From: an uncultured Campylobacter sp.
Lineage (GTDB): Bacteria > Campylobacterota > Campylobacteria > Campylobacterales > Campylobacteraceae
Reading direction: 5' to 3'
NCBI RefSeq assembly: GCF_938039205.1
Contig: NZ_CALHVM010000060.1
Span: 1 to 30,419 of the forward strand
DNA: 30,419 bases
The position numbers and the translations under genes were made by a program. Shown here piece after piece: positions 1 to 7,976 of the stretch. The notes beneath the pieces were generated by a model. It ran no database searches. It had not been told where the DNA came from and saw only the letters and a list, made by a program, of their open reading frames with translations. Each line of letters opens with the position of its first letter. Position 1 is the first letter of the stretch.

Positions 1-255
1 GGCAGGCATCTGGATAAGCGGACAAATTTCATCGATCTGCGAAAGATCACGCTTGAGGTACACGACGATGAGGTGATGGCGCAGGTCGCGGACGAGGCGG
101 CGCGAAACCCTGAAATGTCGCAGCAGGTCTTTACCGCGCAGGACGTGGAGTACGAAAACGGCGCGGCCTTTTATATGTATTGCCTCGCGGCGGTTTTATT
201 GCTCGGAGCTTGGATTTACAGCTACCTTAGAAAACGCAGCTTGCGACGCGGCTAA
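1..255 (+). CDS. 3' end of an unrecognised membrane-anchored protein
   Basis: The reading frame is open from the first base and ends with TAA at 253-255, so the gene starts left of the window; the internal ATGs near 73 are unlikely to be the true start. The visible 84 residues have a charged, acidic stretch followed by one hydrophobic segment (FYMYCLAAVLLLGAWIYSYL) and a basic tail (RKRSLRRG). This suggests a C-terminal single membrane anchor with its tail in the cytoplasm. I do not recognise the family. It lies on the same strand as the creD-like gene, about 100 bases upstream of it, and may be in the same transcription unit. Confidence 0.6.
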   Translation, partial: GRHLDKRTNFIDLRKITLEVHDDEVMAQVADEAARNPEMSQQVFTAQDVEYENGAAFYMYCLAAVLLLGAWIYSYLRKRSLRRG

Positions 256-311
256 ATTTGTCGTCAAATTTTGCTCTAAATTTACAACCTTTCTTACCGA
301 TTTATTACGAT

Positions 312-353
312 TTTGGGCTAAAATCGCAGTGAAAAAAAATCAAAAGGAAATCC
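312..353 (+). promoter_or_regulatory. Possible promoter and RBS of the creD-like gene
   Basis: A -10-like TAAAAT sits in an AT-rich spacer after the upstream stop codon, followed by AAAAGGAAA about 6 bases before the ATG at 355. No clear -35 box is visible, which is normal for Campylobacter sigma70 promoters. It is a weak call because the upstream gene could read through. Confidence 0.35.
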
Positions 354-354
354 A

Positions 355-1683
355 ATGGAAAACAAAATCATGGATAGCGTCAGGGGCGGCTTTTGGACGA
401 AGCCCGTCATCATTTTCGTTCTGCTTTTGCTGCTGCTTATCCCGCTAGGTTTCATCAGCTCGATGATCTCTGATCGCGCCTACGTTAAGCAAAGCGCCGA
501 GGAGTCTATCATGCAGCCGGTTGGCGGCCCGCTTAGGATCGAGGGCGTTTTGATCTCCGTGCCGTATAAAAAGCAAGCGGCGATCTACAACGAAAACGGC
601 GTAGCTGCGGTATCGCAGGCCACCGAGCAGATCATGATAGCGCCTCAGTCATACGAGCTATCGACCCAGCTAAATCCGCAGTATCTAAAGCGCGGTATCT
701 TTAGCGTGCCCGTTTTTAACGGCGACGTCGCGCTAAAAGCCAAATTTGCCCCGCTAAATTTCGAGCAGCTAAATATCGCGGAAAGCGACGTTTTGCTAAG
801 CGAGGCGACGCTGATTTTAGGCGTGGGCAGCAAAAAGACCTTTACCGCGTTTCCCGCGCTAAAAGCAAACGGCCAAGATCTCGCGCAGTCTTTTGCGCCG
901 CCTAAATACTCGCCCTTTACCCAAAGCGTCCACTACAAGCTACCCGCAAATTTAGCAAACGGCGGCTTTGAGCTAGCAGGCGCGCTATCTATGCAGGGCG
1001 GGCAGAGCGCGAGCTTCGTTCCTGTGGGGCAGGATAATAAATTTGACGTAAAATCCTCGTGGAGCTCGCCGTCTTTTAGTGGCGGCTGGCTGCCTAAATC
1101 GCGCGAAGTTACGAGCAGCGGCTTTAACGCGCAGTGGGAGATCTCGGGCCTTAGCACCGGCGTTCCGCAGGCGTGGATCATGGACGGCAGGCGCGAGATG
1201 GGATTTGAGGGCGTCGAGGCTAGCTTCATCAGTCCCGTAAACAACTACTCGCTCATCGCGCGCTGCGTGACTTACGCGATCTTGTTTTTAGCGGTGCCGT
1301 TTTTGGCGATATTTTTGTGCGAAATTTACAGCCGCGTCCGCATTCACCCGATCCAGTACCTACTCATAGGAGCCGCCGACGTGCTATTTTACCTGCTCGT
1401 GCTCTCGTTTTCGGAGCATATCAGCTTCCTAGCTAGCTATCTCGTCGCGGCCGCAGCCGTGTGCGCGACGATACTTTTCTACGGCTCGGCGATCTTTCGG
1501 GCTCGCAAATGGGGCGTGTTTATCGCGCTCGTACACGGGGTTAGCTACTGCTTGCTCTACGGTATCTTGCAGTCCGAGGACTACGCGCTTTTGATGGGCA
1601 GCGTGATGATATTTGCGGTGATTGCGCTGGTGATGTATTTAACTAGAAAGATAGATTGGTACGAAAATGGGCTGAAAATTTAG
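355..1683 (+). CDS. creD: CreD-like inner membrane protein
   Basis: The 442-residue product is close in length to E. coli CreD (about 450 aa). The N-terminus has a short cytoplasmic start and a hydrophobic helix (about residues 17-37) followed by ISDRAYVKQSAEESI, the CreD-type dR...r..a..ei motif. A large, presumably periplasmic domain extends to about residue 295, and then five closely spaced hydrophobic helices end in LTRKIDWYENG. CreD is a Cre-regulon inner-membrane protein linked to envelope integrity and beta-lactam or colicin tolerance in enterobacteria; its biochemical role is unknown. No creBC-type regulators are visible here. The start has a good Shine-Dalgarno site (AAGGAAA). Its stop is followed within 10 bases by structured repeat A. 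Confidence 0.75.
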   Translation: MENKIMDSVRGGFWTKPVIIFVLLLLLLIPLGFISSMISDRAYVKQSAEESIMQPVGGPLRIEGVLISVPYKKQAAIYNENGVAAVSQATEQIMIAPQSYELSTQLNPQYLKRGIFSVPVFNGDVALKAKFAPLNFEQLNIAESDVLLSEATLILGVGSKKTFTAFPALKANGQDLAQSFAPPKYSPFTQSVHYKLPANLANGGFELAGALSMQGGQSASFVPVGQDNKFDVKSSWSSPSFSGGWLPKSREVTSSGFNAQWEISGLSTGVPQAWIMDGRREMGFEGVEASFISPVNNYSLIARCVTYAILFLAVPFLAIFLCEIYSRVRIHPIQYLLIGAADVLFYLLVLSFSEHISFLASYLVAAAAVCATILFYGSAIFRARKWGVFIALVHGVSYCLLYGILQSEDYALLMGSVMIFAVIALVMYLTRKIDWYENGLKI

Positions 1684-1691
1684 CCTTTTTT

Positions 1692-2106
1692 CAGCTTGTC
1701 TCGTGAGCGCTTTTCCGAGATTTTGCAAAATTTTCGCTCCGCAGGCTATATGCCTAGCGCACGCTCAATTTTGCTTCAAAACTCGAAAAATCATCTCACG
1801 ATACTTCGCCTTATCTTTTTACGTTCAAATTTGAAGTCAAATTTTCAAATTTGAGTCGCCGAAACCCGCACCTTGAAAATGCAAATTTAAAACCTGCGAC
1901 GCTTTGCGTCAGCAAAGCTATGTCGCCACCCTAAAAGCGTCGTAGGGGGAGGGGGATTAAAGGGGGTGGGGAGCGACTTCGCAATTTAAGCCCCCACCCC
2001 CTTTACAATAGAGTAAAAAACAACCTCAAATGGTTGTTTTTTACGCAAGGAAGCCAAACTCGCAATGCTAAACAAATTTAACACCTTAAAGATACGGGTC
2101 TCGGCA
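1692..2106 (+). repeat. Structured intergenic repeat, copy A
   Basis: This copy fills the 1684-2184 spacer, where no gene is seen. It contains, in order: an outer stem TCGTGAG (1701-1707) with CTCACGA (1795-1801); an apical AGGC-TATAT-GCCT hairpin (1743-1755); a conserved AAATTT-rich core (1821-1879) ending in ACCCGCACCTTGAAAA; a GCGAC-GCTTTGC hairpin (1896-1926); a perfect 14-bp GC-rich stem (1958-1971 with 1992-2005); and a terminal CTTAAAGATACGGGTCTCGGC (2083-2104 region) inverted relative to the CCGAAACCCGCACCTTG segment at 1860. The same order recurs in copies B and D. No coding capacity is evident. Confidence 0.85.
2013..2044. terminator. Bidirectional intrinsic terminator inside repeat A
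   Basis: A perfect 13-bp inverted repeat, GTAAAAAACAACC (2013-2025) and GGTTGTTTTTTAC (2032-2044), surrounds a 6-base loop. The A run on one side and T run on the other give a terminator reading on either strand. It would end transcription from creD. It is not present in copies B-E, so it is private to copy A. Confidence 0.7.
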
Positions 2107-2139
2107 AGTAAAATTTAAAAATTTATCCAAATTTAAGGC

Positions 2140-2180
2140 TATAATCACGCTCGTTTTAAAAACGCACAAAATTAAAGGAT
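2140..2180 (+). promoter_or_regulatory. Promoter and RBS of the 2185 gene
   Basis: TATAAT at 2140-2145 (context GGCTATAATC) lies behind an AAATTT-rich stretch, typical of Campylobacter sigma70 promoters. AAAGGA at about 2174-2179 precedes the ATG at 2185. The promoter begins just after the end of repeat A. Confidence 0.6.
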
Positions 2181-2184
2181 AAAA

Positions 2185-2988
2185 ATGAAAAATTTTCTCG
2201 CGCTATTTTTGGCGCTTAGCTTCGCCGCTTCGTCGCAGGCGTTTGGCGGCGAAAAGCAGAGCTCTGCGAAGCAAAACGCTCAAATTTTACCCCCGAGCGA
2301 GCTAAAATTTACCCCGCGTCCCAAGCTAAAAGGCAAGCAAACGGGCGAGCTGGAGATGAGGTTTAGCTACGACGTAGAAAGGACGGGCGAGTACGATCCG
2401 GAAAGCCGCCTGGAGCTAAACAACGTCTATGAGCGCATCTATACGCCTGAAGGCGAGACGCTGTTTTACGGCAGGCTATACGGCTACATCAAGCCGCCCT
2501 TGCATCACCCGGAAAAGCAGATCGTCAAATTTATCAAAAGCGGCCAAGAGCGCTGGATCGAGATAGATTTTTATCATGCGGACGGCATGCATAGCGGCAC
2601 GCTGCAGCTGTGCTTGTGGGACGATATAAACGTCGAAGTCAAGGAGGCTTTTGACGAAGGCAACGTCGCGGGGCTATATAAATCGAGCAATAAATTCGAC
2701 GTGATGCTGGGTATCTTTTCCGACAATAACAACTTCTCCTACACTAGCGGCGGCAAACCGCGCCAAAAGCACTTTATCACGGTGCGCTCGGGGCCTAAAG
2801 AGGATTATTATGAAAACTACGACGAAAACGGCGAGATCGAAAACACGAGCTACCAAAAAGACACGGTATTTATCTGGGTAAAGACGTTTTATCCAGACGG
2901 CCGACTAAAGTCGCTTAACGACTACGAAAATAAGATCGAGCGGGAGTATGATGAGAGGGGCAAAGTAATAAGAGACGAGAAATTTTAA
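2185..2988 (+). CDS. Exported protein of unknown function with YD/MORN-like C-terminus
   Basis: The 267-residue product starts with a clear Sec signal peptide (MKNFLALFLALSFAASSQAF, cleavage probably near residue 19-21) and has no further hydrophobic segment, so it is likely periplasmic or secreted. The mature part is rich in Tyr, Glu, Asp and Lys. The last 70 residues carry short repeats such as YYENYDENGEIE, FYPDGRLKSLNDYE and IEREYDERGKVIRDE, which resemble the F.dG.l....Y motif of YD/MORN-type beta-hairpin repeats. I cannot assign a function. The gene is isolated, with its own promoter, flanked by repeat A upstream and repeat B directly after its stop. Confidence 0.8.
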   Translation: MKNFLALFLALSFAASSQAFGGEKQSSAKQNAQILPPSELKFTPRPKLKGKQTGELEMRFSYDVERTGEYDPESRLELNNVYERIYTPEGETLFYGRLYGYIKPPLHHPEKQIVKFIKSGQERWIEIDFYHADGMHSGTLQLCLWDDINVEVKEAFDEGNVAGLYKSSNKFDVMLGIFSDNNNFSYTSGGKPRQKHFITVRSGPKEDYYENYDENGEIENTSYQKDTVFIWVKTFYPDGRLKSLNDYENKIEREYDERGKVIRDEKF

Positions 2989-2995
2989 GTTTTTT

Positions 2996-3411
2996 GGCTT
3001 GTCTCGCGAGCGCTTTTAAATGTTTTGAAGTAAATTTCGCCCTGCGACAGACTATATGTCTAGTCTTGGGACGAAATTTACTTCAAAACATTTAAAATCA
3101 TCTCACGATACTTCGCCTTAACTTTTTACGTTCAAATTTGGAGTCAAATTTTCAAATTTGAGTTGCCGAAACCCGCACCTTGAAAACGTCAAAATTGGAG
3201 TTAAAAACTCGCGACGCTTTGCGCAAGCAAAGCAGTGTCGCCACTTCTCACGTCGTAGGGGATAGGGGATCGTTAAGGGGGAAGGGAGCGACTTCGTAAT
3301 TTAAGCCCCTTCCCCCTTAACAAGAAAGGTTGATTTGCGCAAAAAGCTAATGCACAAAACCAAATTTAACAAAACCAAATTTAGTACCTTAAAGGCGCAG
3401 GTCTCGGTGCG
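2996..3411 (+). repeat. Structured intergenic repeat, copy B
   Basis: This copy has the same architecture and orientation as copy A and starts 7 bases after the previous stop. Its outer stem is TCGCGAG (3004-3010) with CTCACGA (3102-3108). Inside is a perfect 26-bp inverted repeat (3014-3039 with 3072-3097) around an apical AGAC-TATAT-GTCT hairpin (3049-3061). The conserved core is at 3128-3186, the GCGAC-GCTTTGC hairpin at 3211-3241, and a perfect 15-bp GC-rich stem at 3272-3286 with 3307-3321. The last part, 3388-3410, is inverted relative to 3165-3186. Arm sequences differ from copy A but pairing is kept. Confidence 0.88.
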
Positions 3412-3459
3412 TCAAATTCGGTTTCGTCGTAAATTTACGGCAAGCGATTTGCGCGCGTA

Positions 3460-3537
3460 TTTTACCGCCTTTGCTAGGAAGCGGGGCGAATTTATAGCCG
3501 CGAAAGCAAAAAGCGGTAAAATGCGCTAAAAAAGGAA
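3460..3537 (+). promoter_or_regulatory. Probable tsaD promoter region
   Basis: TAAAAT at 3517-3522 is a plausible -10 box and AAAGGAAA follows at about 3531-3538, ahead of the tsaD ATG. TTTTACCGC (3460-3468) and GCGGTAAAA (3513-3521) are exact inverted copies, so the -10 box lies in one arm of a 9-bp long-range inverted repeat. No clear -35 box is visible. A 64-codon TTG-started frame runs through here (3335-3529), but I do not consider it a gene. Confidence 0.4.
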
Positions 3538-3547
3538 AATTTGCAAA

Positions 3548-4582
3548 ATGAGCGAAAATTTACGAAATAGCAGTGCTGGCGGGCTGATTTTGGGTATAGA
3601 AAGCAGCTGCGACGACAGCTCGGTGGCGCTACTGGACATCGAGACCTTGGAGCTAAAATTTCACAAAAAAATCTCGCAGGATGCCGAGCACTGCGCATTT
3701 GGCGGAGTGGTGCCAGAACTTGCCGCCAGGCTACATACGGCTGCGTTGCCTAAAATTTTGCAGCAGATCAAGCCCGAGTTACCGCGCGTAAAAGCCGTTG
3801 CCGTCACGAACGAGCCCGGGCTCTCCGTGAGCCTAGTTGGTGGCGTCGCGATGGCAAAGGCGCTCGCCTCGTCGCTGCGCGTGCCGCTAATTGCCGTAAA
3901 TCACCTCGCCGGGCACGTGTATTCGCTATTTTTGTCGCAGGAGGCGCGGCTGCCTGCGGGCGTGCTGCTCGTTAGTGGCGGGCACACGATGGTGCTAGAT
4001 ATCGGCGCGGACGGGGCCGTGAGCGTACTGGCCGCGACGATGGACGATAGCTTCGGCGAGAGCTTTGACAAGGTCGCAAAGATGCTGGGGCTTGGCTACC
4101 CTGGCGGCGTAGCGGTCGAAAAAGCGGCAAAGAGCGGGCGCGAGAGGTTTAAATTTACCGTGCCGCTGCTGGGCGATGCGCGCACGGCGTATAGCTTCTC
4201 GGGGCTAAAAAATCAGGTCCGCGTCGAAACCGAAAAGCTCGCCGAAAGCGGAAATCTCGGCGCGCAGGAGGTCGCGGATATCTGCTTTGCCTTTGAAAAT
4301 ACGGCTTGCAAGCATATCTTAAACAAGCTGGAAAAGGTATTTGCCCAGCGTAAATTTGAGCGTTTCGGTGTCGTGGGTGGGGCGAGCGCGAATCTAAATT
4401 TGCGCTCCCGCCTAAAGGCTCTGTGCGATAAATACGGCTGCGAGCTCATCTGTGCGCCGCTGGAGTTTTGCTCCGATAACGCCGCTATGATCGCGCGCGC
4501 GGGACGCGAGAAATACCTGCGCGGCGAGTTTGCGGGGCTTGATCTGCAGGCTAGCCCTAGAAGCGAGCTAACGAGGATTTAG
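3548..4582 (+). CDS. tsaD: tRNA N6-adenosine threonylcarbamoyltransferase TsaD
   Basis: TsaD (YgjD/Gcp, ASKHA fold) transfers the threonylcarbamoyl group from TC-AMP to A37 of ANN-decoding tRNAs, working with TsaB and TsaE in the cytoplasm. The 344 residues match the family's usual length. Visible signatures are the N-terminal phosphate loop ILGIESSCDDSSVALL (about 14-29), the metal-binding H119 and H123 in NHLAGHVYS, SGGHT (143-147), DDSFGESFDKVAKMLGLGYPG (166-186) and VVGGASANLNLR in the C-terminal half. A Shine-Dalgarno site (AAAGGAAA) supports the ATG at 3548. The base composition is GC-rich (39 of 60 bases G/C in 3841-3900), unlike the S-layer locus further right. Confidence 0.97.
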   Translation: MSENLRNSSAGGLILGIESSCDDSSVALLDIETLELKFHKKISQDAEHCAFGGVVPELAARLHTAALPKILQQIKPELPRVKAVAVTNEPGLSVSLVGGVAMAKALASSLRVPLIAVNHLAGHVYSLFLSQEARLPAGVLLVSGGHTMVLDIGADGAVSVLAATMDDSFGESFDKVAKMLGLGYPGGVAVEKAAKSGRERFKFTVPLLGDARTAYSFSGLKNQVRVETEKLAESGNLGAQEVADICFAFENTACKHILNKLEKVFAQRKFERFGVVGGASANLNLRSRLKALCDKYGCELICAPLEFCSDNAAMIARAGREKYLRGEFAGLDLQASPRSELTRI

Positions 4583-4738
4583 ATTCGGCTTTTGGCTGAA
4601 ATTTGCTTTTTAGCTCAAATTTGGCGATTATTACCCCAAATTTAGCTTTTTGTGGCGCTGTTGTGAGCGGGCGAGTATAAAGCACGGCAAATCTAAATTT
4701 GGCGCGATGAGCAATTTATAGAATCTAAAATCGTTTCG

Positions 4739-5269
4739 CTAAAAAAATACCGCGACAATCGCCGCAAACGCTAAGACTGAATAAATTAAGATTTTGACTA
4801 TGCTTGTTTTTGCGCCGGCTTTTCGCTCGTAAAATACGCTTAATTTGTATTCTGAGCTCTTAAGCGTGCGCCATGCCGCAAAAATCGCCATCACCAAAAG
4901 TAACGAGTAAAATTCTCGCGACGGTAAGCCTCTAAAATCCTCCAAAAATAAAATAGTCGCAAGAAGCGTCGCCAAGCAAAACAGCATAAAAAATATCCAG
5001 CTCAAAGCGAAGAAAAATACGGCGTCCATTTTGCAATCTATGCCGTGATTTTTATATGCTGCGACCCTAAAGCCGATATAAACGGCAAGCAATGCGCAAG
5101 ATAGTATCGTGAGCGGGTTAAATAGCGCAGAAAGCGTCATTTGGCTCGTCTCTGCGCCCAAGATAGACGCCATGGGCGCAAAAGTAACGAAGGCGCAAAA
5201 GTAAAAAAGGATAAATAAAATTCTAGCCTGGAAAATGACGCTAAGAACTGATTTTATGATTTTTAACAA
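4739..5269 (-). CDS. Small multi-pass membrane protein of unknown function
   Basis: The 176-residue product has four to five hydrophobic segments (about 12-35, 48-66, 82-110, 122-135, 158-176) joined by short basic loops, so it should sit in the inner membrane. The frame starts with TTG at 5269, preceded by AAAGGAAA (5273-5280 on the complement); I see no better ATG. I do not recognise a family. It converges with tsaD across a 156-base spacer that holds only a weak hairpin just after the tsaD stop. A 171-base AT-rich spacer separates it from cysQ. Confidence 0.7.
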   Translation of the reverse strand: MLKIIKSVLSVIFQARILFILFYFCAFVTFAPMASILGAETSQMTLSALFNPLTILSCALLAVYIGFRVAAYKNHGIDCKMDAVFFFALSWIFFMLFCLATLLATILFLEDFRGLPSREFYSLLLVMAIFAAWRTLKSSEYKLSVFYERKAGAKTSIVKILIYSVLAFAAIVAVFF

Positions 5270-5440
5270 TTGTTTCCTTTAAATGTTTGGCGACTTAGGG
5301 CTTGAAATTTGACTACGATTTTAGCTAAATTTTAAATGAAATTTATCGACTCTCGTCTAGCGGGTCTTAAATTCGGCGTTGCTATATAATGTATTTACTC
5401 GAGCCGTTTAAATTTGAAATGCGGCGAGTCGCCTTTTGGT

Positions 5441-6304
5441 TTATAAATTTATCTGCTTTATCGCTCGTAAAATTTCATCCTCGCGGTCTAAAAAATCCTT
5501 TGCGATAACGATAAATTCGTTATTTTTTAGCGAGGCTGCGTCGTAGATCGGCTCTTTTAGCGTCGCTAGATCGATCATCTTTGCGCCCGCCCCCGCAGCG
5601 ATCATCTCGCCCGCAGCGTTGTCCCAGATGGAGCTTGGTGAGTAGCGCATGTAAGCGCCCGCGAGATTTTCGGTGATGCGGCAGTATTTGATCGCCGAGC
5701 TTAGCCGCGCGATGTCAAAATTTAGAGCGGTCGCGAGCTTGCCGGCCGTTACGTTTTTGCCGCGTTTGCCGCTGATTATCGTTTGCGGCGCGCACTCTTT
5801 CGCGGCTAAAATTTGCGGGGTAAACGCTCCGTTTTTATAAAGCTCTTTTTGCGTCCGTTCGCCTTTTACCGCGCTATAAATTTCGCCGGTAACGGGCAAG
5901 TAGATAACGCCGAGCGCAGGGCGACCGTCCTCTATGAGCGCGATGCAGACGCAAAACTCGCCGCTACCCTCGATAAAATCCTTCGTGCCGTCTAGCGGGT
6001 CGATGAGCCAAAAAGTCCGCACGGACTCGCCCAGAATCTTTTCCTCCGAGCAAATTTGGATCTGCGAGCTCTTTAGCGTTTCAAATATCGCGGCGTTTGC
6101 TGCAAGATCGGCGGAGGTCACGGGTGAATGATCGGTTTTTAAATTTACCTCGAAATCTCGGCGGTTTTGGCTGCATGCTCTTTCTGGCAAAGTCGAGCGA
6201 GCTGCTAAAATCTCGTCGTCAAAGCCCTTGTGGGCGTAAAATTTCATTATCTCGTCGCCTGCTTTGATGGCTGCAAGCTTGGCTAGGTTTAGTAATTTTT
6301 GCAT
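5441..6304 (-). CDS. cysQ: 3'(2'),5'-bisphosphate nucleotidase CysQ
   Basis: This Mg-dependent phosphatase of the inositol monophosphatase superfamily hydrolyses PAP to AMP, recycling a by-product of sulfate assimilation and other PAPS- or CoA-linked reactions. The metal and substrate motifs are visible: SPVTSADLAAN (60-70), SEEK (86-89), the signature DPLDGTKDF (102-110) and WDNAAGEMI (227-235). The length of 287 aa is slightly above the usual 245-270, because of a polar insert at about residues 35-54. The start is an ATG with an A-rich, weak Shine-Dalgarno site; repeat C begins only 16 bases upstream of it. It lies downstream of gltA on the same strand. Confidence 0.92.
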   Translation of the reverse strand: MQKLLNLAKLAAIKAGDEIMKFYAHKGFDDEILAARSTLPERACSQNRRDFEVNLKTDHSPVTSADLAANAAIFETLKSSQIQICSEEKILGESVRTFWLIDPLDGTKDFIEGSGEFCVCIALIEDGRPALGVIYLPVTGEIYSAVKGERTQKELYKNGAFTPQILAAKECAPQTIISGKRGKNVTAGKLATALNFDIARLSSAIKYCRITENLAGAYMRYSPSSIWDNAAGEMIAAGAGAKMIDLATLKEPIYDAASLKNNEFIVIAKDFLDREDEILRAIKQINL

Positions 6305-6320
6305 TTTGGTTTCTTTTTTA

Positions 6321-6690
6321 GCGGCTCGTCTTTTGAGCGCTTTTTGCGGAGCTTTGCTTCCCTTGCGGTCGCAACTGCAAGCAGACGCTAAAATTTTGCT
6401 CGGCAGTACATGTCTAGCCTACGCAAAATTTTCGCTGCACAACCCCAAAAATCATCTCAAAATACTTCGCCTTGTCGTTTTGTGTTCAAATTTGTAAATT
6501 TAGGTTTCAAATTCAGCTCGTCCAGACCTGCACCTTGAAAACGTAAATTCTACCTTAACTTAAAGAGTTAAGGCGTCGTATTTTTTCTTTAGACGAGGCG
6601 GAAATGAGCCGAGCGAGGGCGCATACATATAGTATGTAACCTAGGCTCGGCGAAATTTACAACGAAGTATAAAGGAAAAAGACAAGCCGC
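6321..6690. repeat. Structured intergenic repeat, copy C (MITE-like, 370 bp)
   Basis: This copy occupies nearly the whole spacer between the cysQ start and the gltA stop; no gene is seen in it. It is bounded by inverted ends GCGGCTCGTC (6321-6330) and GACAAGCCGC (6681-6690). The left half has outer stem TTTTGAG (6331-6337) with CTCAAAA (6456-6462) and inner AAAATTTTGC (6390-6399) with GCAAAATTTT (6423-6432). The conserved core is at 6483-6540. The right half (about 6588-6690) is a second arm type with GCCGAGC (6608-6614) and GCTCGGC (6645-6651), capped by CATAC-ATATA-GTATG (6622-6636). Confidence 0.82.
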
Positions 6691-6701
6691 CAAATTTAAA
6701 A

Positions 6702-7976
6702 TTATTTCGGCGTTCTGTTCGTCTCGCCCACGTACAGCTGCCTCGGACGTACGATCTTGATACTCTCCTGCTCTTTTAGCTCTATCCATTGGCTGATCCA
6801 GCCCGGGATCCTACCGATGACGAAGATGACCGCAAACATATCGTTTGGTATGCTAAGCGCTTTTAAAATCAGTCCCGAGTAAAAATCGACGTTCGGATAG
6901 AGGTTGCGCGAGATGAAATATTCGTCGTTTAGCGCGATCTCCTCGATCTTTTTGGCGATTTTTAGAAGCTCGGTGTTTATGCCGATCTCGTCAAACAGCT
7001 GGTCGCACATAGATTTTAGCACCTTTGCACGCGGATCGAAGTTTTTATACACGCGGTGACCAAAGCCCATCAGCCTAAACGGATCGTTTTTGTCCTTGGC
7101 GCGGGCGATGTATTTATCTACGTTTTCTACCGAGCCGATCTGCTCTAGCTGGCGGATGACGCCCTCGTTTGCGCCGCCGTGAGCCCAGCCCCATAGCGCT
7201 CCGATACCCGCAGCGATACACGCATACGGGTGCGCGTGAGTCGAGCCCACCGTGCGCACGGTCGTCGTGGAGGCGTTTTGCTCGTGATCGGCGTGCAGCA
7301 TAAAGACCGTATCTAGCGCCTTGACCTCGATCGGGCGCAAATTTACGTGCTCGTACGGGTAGCTCCTCATCATGTATAGGAAATTTTCCGTAAAGCCGCG
7401 GTCTAAATTTGGATAAATTATCGGCAATCCGCGCGAAAACCTATAAGAAAAAGCCGCTATGGTCGGGATTTTGGCGATTATTCGCATCGCCATCTCGTGG
7501 TACTCCTCGGGCTTATCCATGTTTAGGTGATCAAAGTAAAACGCAGAAAGCGCCGAGACCGCCGCCTGCAAGATCGCCATCGGATGCGCCTTATCCGGGA
7601 AAGCGTCGAAAATTTTCATCATGCCCTCGTGGATGAAGCTGCGTTTTTTAAGCTCGAGTTTAAATTCGTCGTATTGCTTTTTATCCGGCAGCTCTTTATT
7701 TAGCAGCAGATACGCCACGTCGATGAAGGTTTTATTCTCCGCTAGATACGCGATATCGTAGCCGCGGTACATCAGCTCGCCTTTTAGCCCGTCGATATAA
7801 GTGATGCTAGAGCGGCACATCGCCGTCGAGGTATATCCGCGGTCAAACGTAAACATCCCCGTATCGCTAAAAAAGGTCGAGATATCGATGACGTCGGGCC
7901 CCATGGTGCCATGAAGTATCGGAAAGTCGTAGCTTTTGCCGTTTCTGTTGTCTGTTAACGTAACCGTATCGCTCAT
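6702..7976 (-). CDS. gltA: Citrate synthase GltA
   Basis: Citrate synthase condenses oxaloacetate and acetyl-CoA at the entry of the TCA cycle. The 424 residues match the bacterial hexameric (type II) form. Signatures include LHADHEQNAST (227-237), HGGANEG (266-272) and GFGHRVYKNFDPRA (304-317). The catalytic triad by alignment with E. coli is H266, H307 and D364 (in PNVDFYSG), each offset by two residues from H264/H305/D362. AAGGAG precedes the ATG. The start codon overlaps the stop of the upstream antiporter gene as ATGA (7973-7976), implying translational coupling. Repeat C begins about 10 bases after its stop. Confidence 0.98.
   Translation of the reverse strand: MSDTVTLTDNRNGKSYDFPILHGTMGPDVIDISTFFSDTGMFTFDRGYTSTAMCRSSITYIDGLKGELMYRGYDIAYLAENKTFIDVAYLLLNKELPDKKQYDEFKLELKKRSFIHEGMMKIFDAFPDKAHPMAILQAAVSALSAFYFDHLNMDKPEEYHEMAMRIIAKIPTIAAFSYRFSRGLPIIYPNLDRGFTENFLYMMRSYPYEHVNLRPIEVKALDTVFMLHADHEQNASTTTVRTVGSTHAHPYACIAAGIGALWGWAHGGANEGVIRQLEQIGSVENVDKYIARAKDKNDPFRLMGFGHRVYKNFDPRAKVLKSMCDQLFDEIGINTELLKIAKKIEEIALNDEYFISRNLYPNVDFYSGLILKALSIPNDMFAVIFVIGRIPGWISQWIELKEQESIKIVRPRQLYVGETNRTPK

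Noticed and set aside
3335..3529. A 64-codon TTG-started basic frame ahead of tsaD, with AAGAAAGG upstream
   Set aside because: It begins inside repeat B and runs through the tsaD promoter; the Lys/Arg-rich composition is what AAATTT-rich repeat sequence gives by chance. Only proteomic evidence would change this.
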